Positions 46,367-56,444 of a DNA stretch of 64,000 nt are shown here, piece after piece (position 1 is the stretch's first letter; each line of letters starts with the position of its first letter). The stretch covers positions 4,588,001 to 4,652,000 of the forward strand of contig NZ_CP017181.1 in assembly GCF_001729765.1 (NCBI RefSeq), in the 5' to 3' direction. A model generated the notes under the pieces. That model ran no database searches. It worked only from the letters and a program-made list of their open reading frames with translations, and was not told the origin of the DNA. The DNA is from Enterobacter kobei (lineage in GTDB: Bacteria > Pseudomonadota > Gammaproteobacteria > Enterobacterales > Enterobacteriaceae). Both the position numbers and the translations under genes were made by a program.

Positions 46367-47656
46367 CTACTGGCCCGTGAGGGCGCTGATTTCCTGCTGA
46401 GATTGTTTCAGCGCGTCGGCAGGCGTACTGGTTTTGAATATCACGCGCTCAAGCATCTGCGTCATGCTGCGCTGTACTTCTGTCGTCTGGTTTGTTGCTG
46501 CAGGAGGAAGCGCGACGTCCACCCACGAGGCGATTTGTTTCTCTAGCGGATTTTGTTTGAAGTAACTGACAAAGATCGGATTACTCATTAAATCCGCGCG
46601 GGCGGGCGGCATCCCTGTCAACTCAAGCCACAGCCGGTCATGTTCAGGGTTACTGAAGACCCACTGCATAAACTGCCAGGCCTGCGCCTTTCGCTTACTG
46701 GAACTGAAGATCACCAGACCTTTGCTGTCGCCGAACGTATAGGGGTGTTCAATGCCCGTCTCGGTCAGCATCGGACCGATCTGAATCGTTTTTAATATGT
46801 CCGGATACTGCTTGCGATAGCGGGCTAAATCCCACGGTCCGCGCGCTGAGGCGATAACCTGCCCCGTTGCGAGCGGATCCTCGGCAGAGGTGAAGTCGTA
46901 GCTGCTCCACTTATTGTTAAAAACGTTGCCCATGAAGGTCAGCACGGCCTCGCCAGCAGGCGTGGTCAGCGCAGGTTTTTTGTCGACCAGATACGGCTTG
47001 CCGTGGCTCTGGGCGTAGAACAGCGGAATGAAGTCGAACCAGCGTTCCCACCAGTTTTTACCTGCCGTAAGCTGTATCACATAGCCGTGATTATCCGCCG
47101 CCCGACGCTTCGCCAGCGCGTAAAGTTCATCGTAGCTAACCGGTACCCGATCAAAACCGTATTGCTTCAGTAAATCACCGCGCCACCACCAGACAATTGG
47201 GTTGATATATACCGGCAGTACTGTTTGTTTGCCGTTTAATTCCCAGGCTGACAGCAGAGAAGCCATTTGCCGTTTCTGAATCGTTTCCTGAAAACCCGGC
47301 ATTCTGGAGAGATCTTCTATCTGCCCGACATCAACAAGCTGGCTGGCAAAACCAATAAATATATTGGTTGAAATATCCGGTTCAGTCCCTGATGCCAGCG
47401 CGTTCATTATCGCTTCTTCTGAACTGTTTGCGGCAGGAATAGCGGTAAATTCGACGGGCATATGGGCAGGGTCTTTATTCCATTCCGCCACTATTTTACT
47501 CCAGAAGGCTTCTTCATTGACGGTGGGTGTGACCCACATTTTGATTGTTTCACGCGCCCCGGATTGTGTCTCTTTTTTATCATCAGGCCCGCAACCGGTA
47601 AGAAAAAAGAGGAATATTACCGATGCTATTAATTTTGCTGCTTCTGCAACTCTCAC
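46367..47656 (-). CDS. Carbohydrate ABC transporter substrate-binding lipoprotein
   Basis: The 429-residue protein is a family-1 (MalE-like) binding protein. A lipoprotein signal with lipobox LTGC places the modified Cys at residue 22, so it is tethered to the periplasmic face of the membrane. Typical features are the MWVTPTVNEEAFWSKIV start of the mature domain, GTEPDISTNIF, and the hinge near ARGPWDLARYR. It is first in its arm, directly downstream of the paired operators. Confidence 0.92.
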   Translation of the reverse strand: MRVAEAAKLIASVIFLFFLTGCGPDDKKETQSGARETIKMWVTPTVNEEAFWSKIVAEWNKDPAHMPVEFTAIPAANSSEEAIMNALASGTEPDISTNIFIGFASQLVDVGQIEDLSRMPGFQETIQKRQMASLLSAWELNGKQTVLPVYINPIVWWWRGDLLKQYGFDRVPVSYDELYALAKRRAADNHGYVIQLTAGKNWWERWFDFIPLFYAQSHGKPYLVDKKPALTTPAGEAVLTFMGNVFNNKWSSYDFTSAEDPLATGQVIASARGPWDLARYRKQYPDILKTIQIGPMLTETGIEHPYTFGDSKGLVIFSSSKRKAQAWQFMQWVFSNPEHDRLWLELTGMPPARADLMSNPIFVSYFKQNPLEKQIASWVDVALPPAATNQTTEVQRSMTQMLERVIFKTSTPADALKQSQQEISALTGQ

Positions 47657-47740
47657 GTTATATCTCCCTGATGTCGATAAGTGTTAATCGCTCACTGCTG
47701 CACTCTGTGAATGGTGCGTAAGCTAACACCCCTTTTTTAT

Positions 47741-47787
47741 GTTTAACGTTAAACAAATCACAAAACTATTTATATTTAACGATAAAC
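47741..47787. promoter_or_regulatory. Two palindromic operators for the LacI-type regulator
   Basis: GTTTAACGTTAAAC (47741-47754) is a perfect 14-bp palindrome with the central CG usual for LacI-family operators. ATTTAACGATAAAC (47774-47787) is a close second copy. Their centres are 33 bp apart, about three helical turns. They lie between the two divergent arms. Confidence 0.75.
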
Positions 47788-47842
47788 TCAGCCGCTATTA
47801 TTTATTTAATTACGCCTCATAAATAATTTACGTGAATATAAA

Positions 47843-48883
47843 ATGCCTAATTCATTTAGCAAAAGAAAGAATAAAAACGTGACGATTAAATCGCTGGCAG
47901 CAAAGATGGGTATTTCACATACCACGGTATCTAACGCGTGGAATAATCCCGAAAAGCTGTCTGCTGAATTACGTGAAAAGATACTTGGGTACGCCCGTCA
48001 GGTTGGATTTCAGGGGCCGGATAAACTCGCCCGGGCTTTACGCACCGGAAAATCCGGGGCCATAGGCGTCATTTTTAACGATGCCATGAGCTATGTTTTT
48101 ATCGATCCGCATGACGTCAGCCTGATGCGCGGCGTCGCGACCCGCTGCGAAGACCGTAATATTAATCTGGTGCTGATACCGCTTCAAAAAGGGCCTTCAT
48201 CGCTCACTACCCTGGTGGACGGGTATATTCTCAACGCCACGCATAACAGCGCCGCCATTATTCAACAAACCCTGGCCCGCAATCTGCCTGTGGTGACGCT
48301 CGATTTTCAGCTTCCGCAGTTCAGCAGCGTGTCGGTGGATAACACACGCGCCATGCGTGATATCACCCACTACCTGATACAAAAGGGTCATCGCCATTTC
48401 GGCATTATTGCCTTCCCGTCTCACCCGAACGCGCGCGGGATGCGGCCTCTGACGCACCGCGTGACGGGGGATAACCAACTCATGCTGACCCGCGTGAATG
48501 CCTGCCGCGACGCGTTTCAAGAGCACGGTATTAGGCTCAGTGACTGCTGGCTGTGTGAAACCCATCACGATGAGCCACACGGCGAACGGGCAGCGGAAGC
48601 ATTGCTGACGGCACACCCTGAGATCACGGCGCTGATCTGCTTATCCGATCGTTTTGCCATCGGCGCGGTGAATTATTGCCAGCGACAGCGTCTTGCTATA
48701 CCTGGCCGGGTCGCCATTACCGGATTCGACAATACCGCCCGGCAGTATAACGGGCCTGGACTTACCACCATCGCGCAGGATGCCGAACGTAAAGGTGAAA
48801 TCGCGGTTGATCTGCTTCTGAACAATGGCCCCGTCACCCACGTTGCGCTGGAACACCGGCTTATCGAGCGTGATACGGCATGA
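47843..48883 (+). CDS. LacI-family transcriptional regulator of the carbohydrate locus
   Basis: The 346-residue protein has an N-terminal helix-turn-helix (TIKSLAAKMGISHTTVSNAWN), the hinge that binds the minor groove, and a periplasmic-binding-protein-like sensor domain (GAIGVIFNDAMSYVF, ITALICLSDRFAIGA, GFDNTARQ). It starts within an A/T-rich region 56 nt after the second operator. It probably represses both arms and responds to an imported sugar or its phosphate. Confidence 0.92.
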   Translation: MPNSFSKRKNKNVTIKSLAAKMGISHTTVSNAWNNPEKLSAELREKILGYARQVGFQGPDKLARALRTGKSGAIGVIFNDAMSYVFIDPHDVSLMRGVATRCEDRNINLVLIPLQKGPSSLTTLVDGYILNATHNSAAIIQQTLARNLPVVTLDFQLPQFSSVSVDNTRAMRDITHYLIQKGHRHFGIIAFPSHPNARGMRPLTHRVTGDNQLMLTRVNACRDAFQEHGIRLSDCWLCETHHDEPHGERAAEALLTAHPEITALICLSDRFAIGAVNYCQRQRLAIPGRVAITGFDNTARQYNGPGLTTIAQDAERKGEIAVDLLLNNGPVTHVALEHRLIERDTA

Positions 48884-48912
48884 GATTACCCTGCTTAAGA
48901 TAAGAGTGAACT

Positions 48913-50301
48913 ATGGATGAACTAACGTGCTTTAAAACCTATGACATTCGTGGCGAAGTTGACGTCAATCTCACCCCTGACATTGCGCGTCGCATCGGAA
49001 GGGCGTACGCCGTCTGGCTGCATCCCCGGCGCGTGGTAGTAGGCGCTGATGTCCGCCTCAGCTCGGAGGCGCTAAAAACGGCCCTGATCGACGGGCTTAC
49101 CGCAGGCGGCGTCGATGTTATCGACCTGGGCATGACCGGTACGGAAGAGGTCTATTTCGCCACCCGGGAATTGCGGGCAGACGGAGGGATCCAGGTGACG
49201 GCGAGCCACAATCCCGCCCATTACAACGGCTTTAAGCTGGTTGGCCTTGAGGCGCGCCCGATCAGTAATGACAACGGTCTGCTGGAGATCAAAGCACTGG
49301 CAGAACAGAACCGCTTTCCACCCTGCGTGCGTCGTGGGGGCATTTTTCCCTTCGACAATCGCCCGGCCTGGGTGAACGCTCTGCTGCGATTTATCACTAC
49401 GTCCCCAACGCGAACGTTACGCCTGGTGGTCAACTCCGGGCACGGCACCGCAGGTCCGGCGCTAGATGCGCTTGATGAGGGCTTAAAGCGTGCCGGTGTA
49501 CCGGTCGAGTTTATCCGTATTCATCACCAGCCAGATGGCCGCTTTCCCGCTGGCGTACCTAACCCGATGCTGCCTGAAAACCGGCAAAGCACCCGACTGG
49601 CCGTCATCGAACATCACGCCGATGCTGGCATCGCCTGGGATGGCGATTTCGATCGTTGCTTTTTCTTCGACGAGCGCGGGGATTACGTTGAGAACTATTA
49701 TCTCGTGGGGCTGTTTGCCGAACATTTTCTGCGACGCTATCCCGGCAGCCGTATCATTCTTGATCCCCGCTTAATCTGGAACACGCTCGACACGGTCGCC
49801 CGTTGCGGCGGTAGCGCAATCGTGAGTAAAACCGGGCATGCCTTCCTGAAAGCCCGGATGCGAAGGGAAAATGCCATTTACGGCGGCGAGATGAGTGGCC
49901 ATCACTATTTTCGCGATTTTGGCTACTGCGATAGCGGCATGATCCCGCTGATCCTGATGCTCCAGATCCTGGGCGCAGACGCGCAGCCGCTCTCTCATCT
50001 TATGCGTCACGCACAGGCCCGCTATCCGGTGTCTGGCGAAATCAACCTGACGGTCAACGAGCCCGCTGCACTCCTCAATGACGTCGCCGCGCACTATGCC
50101 CCGGTCGCATGCGAACGCGACACCTGCGACGGCCTGAGCCTGTCCTTCGCAGACTGGCGTTTTAACCTCCGCGCCTCCAATACCGAGCCGCTGGTCCGCC
50201 TTAATGTTGAAGCGCGGGGAGATACCGCTCTGCTTGTCCATAAAACTCATGAAGTGCTGATGCTGATTTCTGCCCTGCAAGGGGCTCAGGAGACATTATG
50301 A
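48913..50301 (+). CDS. Phosphomannomutase of the CpsG/ManB type
   Basis: The 462-residue alpha-D-phosphohexomutase is strongly similar to E. coli CpsG. The phosphoserine loop is VTASHNPAHYNG, the Mg2+ loop is DGDFDRC, the sugar-recognition loop GEMSGHHYF, and the phosphate-binding loop RASNTEPLVRL. It interconverts mannose-1-phosphate and mannose-6-phosphate. A stand-alone catabolic copy beside a GH130 gene suggests it feeds GH130-made mannose-1-phosphate into glycolysis via ManA. Its 3' end overlaps the ATPase start by 4 nt. Confidence 0.9.
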   Translation: MDELTCFKTYDIRGEVDVNLTPDIARRIGRAYAVWLHPRRVVVGADVRLSSEALKTALIDGLTAGGVDVIDLGMTGTEEVYFATRELRADGGIQVTASHNPAHYNGFKLVGLEARPISNDNGLLEIKALAEQNRFPPCVRRGGIFPFDNRPAWVNALLRFITTSPTRTLRLVVNSGHGTAGPALDALDEGLKRAGVPVEFIRIHHQPDGRFPAGVPNPMLPENRQSTRLAVIEHHADAGIAWDGDFDRCFFFDERGDYVENYYLVGLFAEHFLRRYPGSRIILDPRLIWNTLDTVARCGGSAIVSKTGHAFLKARMRRENAIYGGEMSGHHYFRDFGYCDSGMIPLILMLQILGADAQPLSHLMRHAQARYPVSGEINLTVNEPAALLNDVAAHYAPVACERDTCDGLSLSFADWRFNLRASNTEPLVRLNVEARGDTALLVHKTHEVLMLISALQGAQETL

Positions 50302-51380
50302 CCGCCCTTTCATTACGACATATTCATAAAAAGTACGATAAAAACGTCATCGTGGCGGATCTGTCACTGGAGATAGCATCAGGAGAATTTATCGTTCTTG
50401 TGGGCCCCTCCGGGTGCGGGAAATCGACGCTGCTGCGCATGATCGCGGGATTAGAGGCGCCAGACAGTGGCATGCTGATGATGGGCAATGAGGATGTCAC
50501 CCACCTGGCGGCGGGCAAGCGGAGCTTGTCGATGGTTTTCCAGTCCTATGCACTTTATCCGCATATGACCGTACGGGAGAACCTCGCCTTTGGCTTACGC
50601 AATATCCGCACCCCGGAGGCCGACATTGCGCAGCGCATCACCCACGCCGCCAACATGCTCAGGCTGGACGAGCTGCTCGACAGGCTTCCGCAACACCTCT
50701 CCGGCGGCCAGCGCCAGCGCGTGGCGATAGGTCGTTCTATTGTCCAGCAGCCCGCGCTGTTCCTGTTTGACGAACCCCTTTCCAACCTTGACGCCGCTCT
50801 GCGGGTTGAAATGCGCCAGGAGATCCAGCAACTCCATAATACCCTGAAAAACACCATGATTTACGTCACGCACGATCAGGTCGAGGCGATGACGCTGGCC
50901 GACCGTATCGTGGTGATGTGTAAAGGCAATATTGAGCAAACGGGTACGCCGCTTGAACTGTACAACACCCCGGCGAACCGCTTCGTGGCCGAATTCATCG
51001 GTACGCCAAAAATCAATATGTTACCCGCCATCTGGCAGCAGGGGGCATTGCATATCGACCCTGATACCGTCTTCCCGCTTTCGCATCAGCCCGCAGACAT
51101 TCAGGAGGGGGAATCGGTATTTGTCGCGATCCGCCCTGAACACCTGGGTTATCAGCAGCCGGGGGATTTTAGCCTGAGCGGGAAAACGCAGTTATGCGAA
51201 CTGCAGGGAGATTCAACCCTGGTGTGGCTGGACGTGGCAGGGCATGCCGTGTGCCTGAAATCCTTCCAGCAACTGAGTCTGCCTGCGCAGCAACGTATCA
51301 CGCTGACCGTGCAGGAGGCTCATCTGCATCTCTTTGACGCGGCAGGCAAGCGGATTGCAATGACGGAAAATGCCGCCTGA
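50298..51380 (+). CDS. Carbohydrate ABC transporter ATP-binding protein (MalK/MsmK-like)
   Basis: The 360-residue ATPase has the Walker A GPSGCGKST, the Q-loop VFQSYALYPHM, the signature LSGGQRQR, Walker B LFLFDEPLSNLD and the H-loop VTHDQVEAMTLADR, followed by a TOBE-type regulatory domain from about residue 240. It should power the CUT1 permeases of the divergent arm. It is convergent with metE. Confidence 0.93.
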   Translation: MTALSLRHIHKKYDKNVIVADLSLEIASGEFIVLVGPSGCGKSTLLRMIAGLEAPDSGMLMMGNEDVTHLAAGKRSLSMVFQSYALYPHMTVRENLAFGLRNIRTPEADIAQRITHAANMLRLDELLDRLPQHLSGGQRQRVAIGRSIVQQPALFLFDEPLSNLDAALRVEMRQEIQQLHNTLKNTMIYVTHDQVEAMTLADRIVVMCKGNIEQTGTPLELYNTPANRFVAEFIGTPKINMLPAIWQQGALHIDPDTVFPLSHQPADIQEGESVFVAIRPEHLGYQQPGDFSLSGKTQLCELQGDSTLVWLDVAGHAVCLKSFQQLSLPAQQRITLTVQEAHLHLFDAAGKRIAMTENAA

Positions 51381-51397
51381 ATAGAGTATCAGGCGGC
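51372..51397 (-). terminator. Hairpin between metE and the ATPase gene
   Basis: GCCGCCTGA / TCAGGCGGC forms a 9-bp stem with an 8-nt loop; the stop codon of the ATPase gene is inside the stem. Read on the minus strand it is followed by ATTTTCC, so it probably serves metE. Confidence 0.65.
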
Positions 51398-51412
51398 GGG
51401 AAATGCGCAGAC

Positions 51413-53674
51413 TTACCCCTGACGCAAATTCTGCGCTGCCTTCACCATGTTGGCGAGCGCTGCGCGGGTTTCCGGCCAGCCGCGGGTTTTCAGGCCGCAG
51501 TCCGGGTTCACCCACAGGCGCTCTGCCGGAATACGCTGAGCGGCTTTTTTCAGCAGAGCTTCAATCCACTCCACGCTCGGCACGTTCGGGGAGTGAATGT
51601 CGTACACCCCCGGTCCGATTTCGTTTGGATAGTCGAACTCTTCAAACGACTCGAGCAGCTCCATATCTGAACGCGAGGTCTCGATGGTGATCACGTCGGC
51701 ATCCAGCGCGGCAATGGAATCCATAATGTCGTTAAATTCGCAGTAACACATATGGGTGTGGATCTGCGTGTCGTCCTTCGCCACCGCCGCATTGATGCGG
51801 AAGGCTTCCACGCCCCACTTCAGATAGTCATCCCAGTCGCTGCGGCGCAGCGGCAAACCTTCTCGTAACGCCGGTTCGTCAATCTGGATAATGCCAATGC
51901 CAGCGGCTTCCAGATCCGCCACCTCATCACGCAGCGCCAGCGCGATTTGCTTCGCAATGGTTTCACGGGTCACGTCTTCACGCGGGAACGACCAGCACAG
52001 AATGGTCACCGGCCCGGTCAGCATGCCTTTTACCGGCTTGTCGGTCAGAGACTGAGCATACTTCGCCCACGCCACCGTAATCGCTTCCGGGCGGCTGACG
52101 TCACCGATCACCACCGGTGGCTTCACGCAGCGGGAACCGTAGCTCTGCACCCAGCCATTCTGGGTAAACACGAAGCCGTCCAGGTGTTCACCGAAGTATT
52201 CCACCATGTCGTTACGCTCAGCTTCACCGTGCACCAGCACGTCCAGACCTAAACGCTCCTGCTCGATGATCGCCTGCCTGATGTGCTCAGCAATGCCGGT
52301 ACGGTAGTGATTCGCATCCAGATTGCCCTTTTTGAAGTCGAGACGCAGGCCGCGGATCTCGGTCGTTTGTGGGAATGAACCGATCGTCGTAGTTGGCCAT
52401 GCGGGCAGGTTGAAGCGGGCGCGCTGGGCTTCGGCACGGACTTCATACGGACTCTGGCGCTGGCTGTCCTGAGCGGTGATGGCCGCCAGACGTTTTTCCA
52501 CTGCCGGATTATGCACGCGTGCCGAATGACGGCGCGCCTGAATCGGGGCGCTCCATTCGGTAATCGCCGCCGTGTCACCGCTGTTCAGCGCGTCGCGCAG
52601 CAGCGCCAGTTCTTCACATTTTTGCAGGGCGAAGGCAAACCAGCTTTTCACTTCCGGGTCGAGACGGGTCTCCACGCTCAGATCGATCGGGCTGTGCAGC
52701 AGTGAACATGATGAGGCCACCCACAGCTCACGTTTACCGACAATGTCTTTAATTTGAGCATACTTTTCGGTGAGATCGGCACGCCAGACGTTACGACCGT
52801 TTACCAGCCCCGCTGAGAGCAGCCAGTCTGCGGGCAGACGTTTGTGCAGTTCCTTCACGTCATCTTTGCCGTGAACCAGGTCAACATGCAGGCCCTGAAC
52901 CGGCAGCGCGGCAATCGTGCTCAGGTTAGGCGTCACGCCCTCGAAATAGGTGGTCAGCAACAGCTTCACCTGCCCGGTAAGCGCGTCATACGCCGGTTTG
53001 AAGGCATCGAGCCAAACCTGGGGCAGCTCAAGCACCAAAGCAGGTTCGTCGATTTGCACCCACTGAATGCCGCGTTTACCCAGCTCAATCAGTACCTGTT
53101 TGTAGACGGGCAGAATGTCCTTCAGCAGGCTGAGGCGGTCAAACGGCTCGCCTTTGACTTTGCCCAGCCACAGGTAGGTTACCGGTCCGAGCAGCACCGG
53201 TTTCACCTGGTGGCCCAGCGCCAGCGCTTCGTCGACTTCGTCCAGAAGCTGTGTCCAGGTCAGTTTGAACTGCTGACCTTTTACGAACTCCGGCACCATA
53301 TAGTGATAGTTGGTGTTAAACCACTTGGTCATTTCTGCCGCTGCCGCGGGTTCACCCGTTGGCGCACGACCACGGCCGATGCGGAACAGGGTATCGATAT
53401 CAACCGATCCATCTTTGTTCTGATGACGAGCCGGCACGTTGCCCAGCAGCAGGCTGGTCGTCAGAACATGGTCGTACCAGGCGAAATCGCCCACCGGCAG
53501 CAGGTCAATGCCCGCCTGCTTTTGCTGATCCCAGTGACGGGCGCGCAGCTCGCGCCCTACGGTCAGTAGTTCTTCACGGGTAGCGTTACCCGCCCAGTAG
53601 CTTTCTTGCGCTTTTTTCAGCTCGCGACGCAGGCCAACGCGAGGGAAACCGAGAGTGTGATTGCGGATTGTCAT
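51413..53674 (-). CDS. metE: Cobalamin-independent methionine synthase MetE
   Basis: MetE transfers the methyl group of 5-methyltetrahydropteroyltri-L-glutamate to homocysteine. The 753-residue protein equals E. coli MetE. The zinc ligands are visible in THMCYCEF (His and Cys) and [11 protein letters not shown] (Cys). It is divergent from metR with met boxes and a MetR-type site in the gap. Confidence 0.97.
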   Translation of the reverse strand: MTIRNHTLGFPRVGLRRELKKAQESYWAGNATREELLTVGRELRARHWDQQKQAGIDLLPVGDFAWYDHVLTTSLLLGNVPARHQNKDGSVDIDTLFRIGRGRAPTGEPAAAAEMTKWFNTNYHYMVPEFVKGQQFKLTWTQLLDEVDEALALGHQVKPVLLGPVTYLWLGKVKGEPFDRLSLLKDILPVYKQVLIELGKRGIQWVQIDEPALVLELPQVWLDAFKPAYDALTGQVKLLLTTYFEGVTPNLSTIAALPVQGLHVDLVHGKDDVKELHKRLPADWLLSAGLVNGRNVWRADLTEKYAQIKDIVGKRELWVASSCSLLHSPIDLSVETRLDPEVKSWFAFALQKCEELALLRDALNSGDTAAITEWSAPIQARRHSARVHNPAVEKRLAAITAQDSQRQSPYEVRAEAQRARFNLPAWPTTTIGSFPQTTEIRGLRLDFKKGNLDANHYRTGIAEHIRQAIIEQERLGLDVLVHGEAERNDMVEYFGEHLDGFVFTQNGWVQSYGSRCVKPPVVIGDVSRPEAITVAWAKYAQSLTDKPVKGMLTGPVTILCWSFPREDVTRETIAKQIALALRDEVADLEAAGIGIIQIDEPALREGLPLRRSDWDDYLKWGVEAFRINAAVAKDDTQIHTHMCYCEFNDIMDSIAALDADVITIETSRSDMELLESFEEFDYPNEIGPGVYDIHSPNVPSVEWIEALLKKAAQRIPAERLWVNPDCGLKTRGWPETRAALANMVKAAQNLRQG

Positions 53675-53702
53675 GTTATGCCCCTTGTGAATTTCGCTAT
53701 TT

Positions 53703-53726
53703 AGACGTCCAGATGTTTACACATCT
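53703..53726. promoter_or_regulatory. Tandem MetJ met boxes in the metE-metR gap
   Basis: Three adjacent 8-mers resemble the met box AGACGTCT: AGACGTCC, AGATGTTT and ACACATCT. MetJ with S-adenosylmethionine would repress metE (and perhaps metR) here. Confidence 0.75.
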
Positions 53727-53777
53727 ATAATTGGCAGGTACTGTATATTCCTCAAGCGCAAAATGTTCATGGCGAAG

Positions 53778-53790
53778 TGAAGGACTTTCA
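53778..53790. promoter_or_regulatory. Candidate MetR site overlapping the metR start codon
   Basis: TGAAGGACTTTCA fits the MetR pattern TGAA-N5-TTCA exactly. Its last base is the A of the metR ATG, suggesting autoregulation or activation of metE from this position. Confidence 0.55.
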
Positions 53791-54743
53791 TGATCGAGAT
53801 AAAACACCTGAAAACGCTGCAAGCGTTGCGGAACTGCGGATCGCTCGCGGCGGCTGCGGCCACGCTGCACCAGACCCAGTCTGCCCTTTCTCACCAGTTC
53901 AGCGATCTGGAACAACGCCTCGGATTTCGTCTTTTTGTGCGTAAGAGCCAACCTCTGCGCTTTACGCCGCAGGGTGAAATTCTTCTTCAACTGGCGAATC
54001 AGGTCCTGCCGCAGATCGCCAGCGCGCTACAGTCCTGTAACGAGCCGCAGCAGACAAAACTGCGCATCGCCATTGAGTGCCACAGCTGTATTCAATGGCT
54101 GACCCCTGCGCTTGAGAACTTCCGCCAGAAGTGGCCGCAGGTGGAGATGGATTTTAAATCCGGTGTGACGTTCGACCCGCAACCCTCGCTGCAGCAGGGT
54201 GAGTTGGATCTGGTGATGACCTCCGACATTCTGCCGCGCAGCGGCCTGCACTATTCGCCGATGTTTGATTTTGAAGTGCGCCTGGTGCTGGCACCGGATC
54301 ATCCGCTGGCGGCTAAAACGCGCATCACGCCGGAAGACCTGGCAACAGAAACGCTGCTGATTTATCCGGTTCAGCGCAGTCGCCTGGATATCTGGCGTCA
54401 TTTCCTGCAGCCGGCAGGCATTAGCCCGCAGCTGAAAAGCGTGGATAACACCCTGCTGTTGATTCAGATGGTTGCCGCCAACATGGGCATCGCGGCGCTG
54501 CCGCACTGGGTGGTGGAGAGTTTTGAACGCCAGGGCCTGGTGGTGACCAAAACCCTGGGTGAAGGACTGTGGAGCCGTCTGTACGCTGCCGTGCGCGATG
54601 GCGAGCAGCGTCAGCCGGTGACAGAAGCGTTTATTCGCTCAGCGCGGAACCACGCGTGCGACCATCTTCCGTTTGTGCGGAGCGCGGAGCGACCCAGCGG
54701 CGATGGACCCACAGTGAAGCCAGGATCACCGCTCCCCCAATAA
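53790..54743 (+). CDS. metR: LysR-type activator of methionine synthesis MetR
   Basis: MetR activates metE and metH, with homocysteine as coregulator. The 317-residue protein equals E. coli MetR. The N-terminal helix-turn-helix is [20 protein letters not shown], followed by the coregulator domain ([16 protein letters not shown]). The last 113 nt overlap the 3' end of convergent bioP. Confidence 0.96.
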   Translation: MIEIKHLKTLQALRNCGSLAAAAATLHQTQSALSHQFSDLEQRLGFRLFVRKSQPLRFTPQGEILLQLANQVLPQIASALQSCNEPQQTKLRIAIECHSCIQWLTPALENFRQKWPQVEMDFKSGVTFDPQPSLQQGELDLVMTSDILPRSGLHYSPMFDFEVRLVLAPDHPLAAKTRITPEDLATETLLIYPVQRSRLDIWRHFLQPAGISPQLKSVDNTLLLIQMVAANMGIAALPHWVVESFERQGLVVTKTLGEGLWSRLYAAVRDGEQRQPVTEAFIRSARNHACDHLPFVRSAERPSGDGPTVKPGSPLPQ

Positions 54744-55530
54744 GGAAGCTCGGCCAGTGCGGTTGCTGCTGCCAGATGGCGAGGTTGACCAGCAGCCCCG
54801 CCGGGACGTGCACGTTGTTCATTATCCCGAGCGTTCCGGCGTCGACCTGCGTCGCGCCGTAGTTCCACATGAAGTAACCCAGCCCTGACGCCACCACGCC
54901 CAGCCAGACCAGAACGCCCCACTGCACCGACGTGGTCGGCAGCTTTTGCGGGTTACCGAGCAGAAACCACGCCGATACCGCGACAATCGCCGCGCCCATA
55001 TAGAACCACGCAAATGCATTGTGCTGAGGCATCGGGCGGGTTTCCATCAGGCGTTTGTAGCCCACCATGCCGATGGCGAAACTGATGTTGGCGAGCTGGA
55101 CGAACATCAACCCGGTCCAGAAGTGATCGCTGACTTTGTCATAGCGAATAATTGCCGCGCCAATCACCGCCAGCGCCGCGCTCAGCAGGTATCCCCAGCG
55201 CAGACGACGCCTGCTGAGCAGGTCGTAAATCAACGTAATATAGAGCGGCGTCAACACGGTAAAGAGCAGGAATTCAGAGACGGACAAATAGACGTAAGCC
55301 CGGAAGCTGAACAGATACATGATACCCAACTGCATCGCGCCCACCAGCATGTACAGCACAATCGCTTTCAGCGATTGACCACGCGAGCGCAGAAACGGCA
55401 GGAATACCAGCGCCGCCAGCCCCACGCGCATCAGCACCGAGAAGTAGCTGTCGACCGAACCGGCAAGGTACTCGCCAATCAGGCTAAAGGAGAAGGCCCA
55501 CAGGATAGTGGTGATAATGAGTAGCGCCAC
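54631..55530 (-). CDS. bioP: Biotin transporter BioP (YigM), EamA family
   Basis: The 299-residue membrane protein has ten predicted transmembrane helices and two EamA halves. It matches E. coli YigM, shown to be the biotin importer. Segments such as [20 protein letters not shown] and [19 protein letters not shown] are typical. The C-terminus is read from the strand opposite the end of metR. Confidence 0.92.
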   Translation of the reverse strand: MALLIITTILWAFSFSLIGEYLAGSVDSYFSVLMRVGLAALVFLPFLRSRGQSLKAIVLYMLVGAMQLGIMYLFSFRAYVYLSVSEFLLFTVLTPLYITLIYDLLSRRRLRWGYLLSAALAVIGAAIIRYDKVSDHFWTGLMFVQLANISFAIGMVGYKRLMETRPMPQHNAFAWFYMGAAIVAVSAWFLLGNPQKLPTTSVQWGVLVWLGVVASGLGYFMWNYGATQVDAGTLGIMNNVHVPAGLLVNLAIWQQQPHWPSFLIGGAVILASLWVHRRWVAPRSAQTEDGRTRGSALSE

Positions 55531-55612
55531 AATGCTTGTCTCTCAGAAAGAAGGACAGGCATTGTAGCGGACTCTTCAGTTGACATCTGGTCAACAAACA
55601 ACCAAATGAAGA

Positions 55613-56413
55613 TTATTCAAGGAACAGCTTGCGCAGGTATTTCGGTACCGCGTTGTCAGCGTTGGAACCAATCACTTCCAGCTCCGGATGCAAATCTTTC
55701 AGACGCTGATGCGCGTTCTGCATGATGCAGCCCTTGCCTGCCATGGAGAGCATTTCAGCGTCGTTCATGCCGTCACCAAAAGCGATGCAGTCTTTCAGCG
55801 CGAAACCCAGACGTTTCGCGACCGCTTCCAGCGCGTGACCTTTGGAGACGCCCCCCGCCATCACTTCCAGACAGGTCAGGGTTGAGAAGCTCACGTTGAC
55901 GCGATCGCCCCAGCGGGCGTTGATCGCCTGTTCCAGTGGGAGCAGTTCTTCATGGCTATCGCAGGTGAAGAACACCTTACTGATACCTTCCGGCTCAAGA
56001 AGGCCCGGCTCGTACAGGGAGTAGTTAAATACCGCTTCCTTGAAGAAACGCATTTCATCCGGGCGGTGGCGGTTCATGAACCAGTCGTCGTTGCGGTACA
56101 CGTTGGTGATGATAGCCGGGTTGTTATGCACCACGCCGAAGAGATCGGCGGCAATATCGCGATCCAGGTTATGGGTAAAGATCAGGTTACCGTCAGTATC
56201 ATGCACGCGCGCACCGTTGGAGGTGATCATGTACGATTTGATCTCAAGATTATCGCGGATCTGCCCCACGTCTACGTGGTGGCGGCCGGTGGCAAACACA
56301 AAGTTCACGCCACGGGCAGTCAGAAGCTTTAAGGTCTCTTTCGCGTAAGGCGACAGGGTGTGGTCAGGGGAAAGCAGCGTGCCATCTAAATCAGATGCAA
56401 CAACCTGGTACAT
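55613..56413 (-). CDS. yigL: HAD-family sugar/pyridoxal phosphate phosphatase YigL
   Basis: The 266-residue Cof-type HAD hydrolase has the catalytic DLDGTLLS at the N-terminus and FGDGMNDAEML near the end, with a C2 cap. E. coli YigL dephosphorylates pyridoxal phosphate and sugar phosphates and is made by RNA processing during glucose-phosphate stress. The ATG at 56413 matches E. coli; a much longer upstream reading overlaps pldB and is rejected. It lies 31 nt after pldB. Confidence 0.95.
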   Translation of the reverse strand: MYQVVASDLDGTLLSPDHTLSPYAKETLKLLTARGVNFVFATGRHHVDVGQIRDNLEIKSYMITSNGARVHDTDGNLIFTHNLDRDIAADLFGVVHNNPAIITNVYRNDDWFMNRHRPDEMRFFKEAVFNYSLYEPGLLEPEGISKVFFTCDSHEELLPLEQAINARWGDRVNVSFSTLTCLEVMAGGVSKGHALEAVAKRLGFALKDCIAFGDGMNDAEMLSMAGKGCIMQNAHQRLKDLHPELEVIGSNADNAVPKYLRKLFLE

Positions 56414-56444
56414 AGGGATTTCAACCTCTGGTGGAAAACAATAA

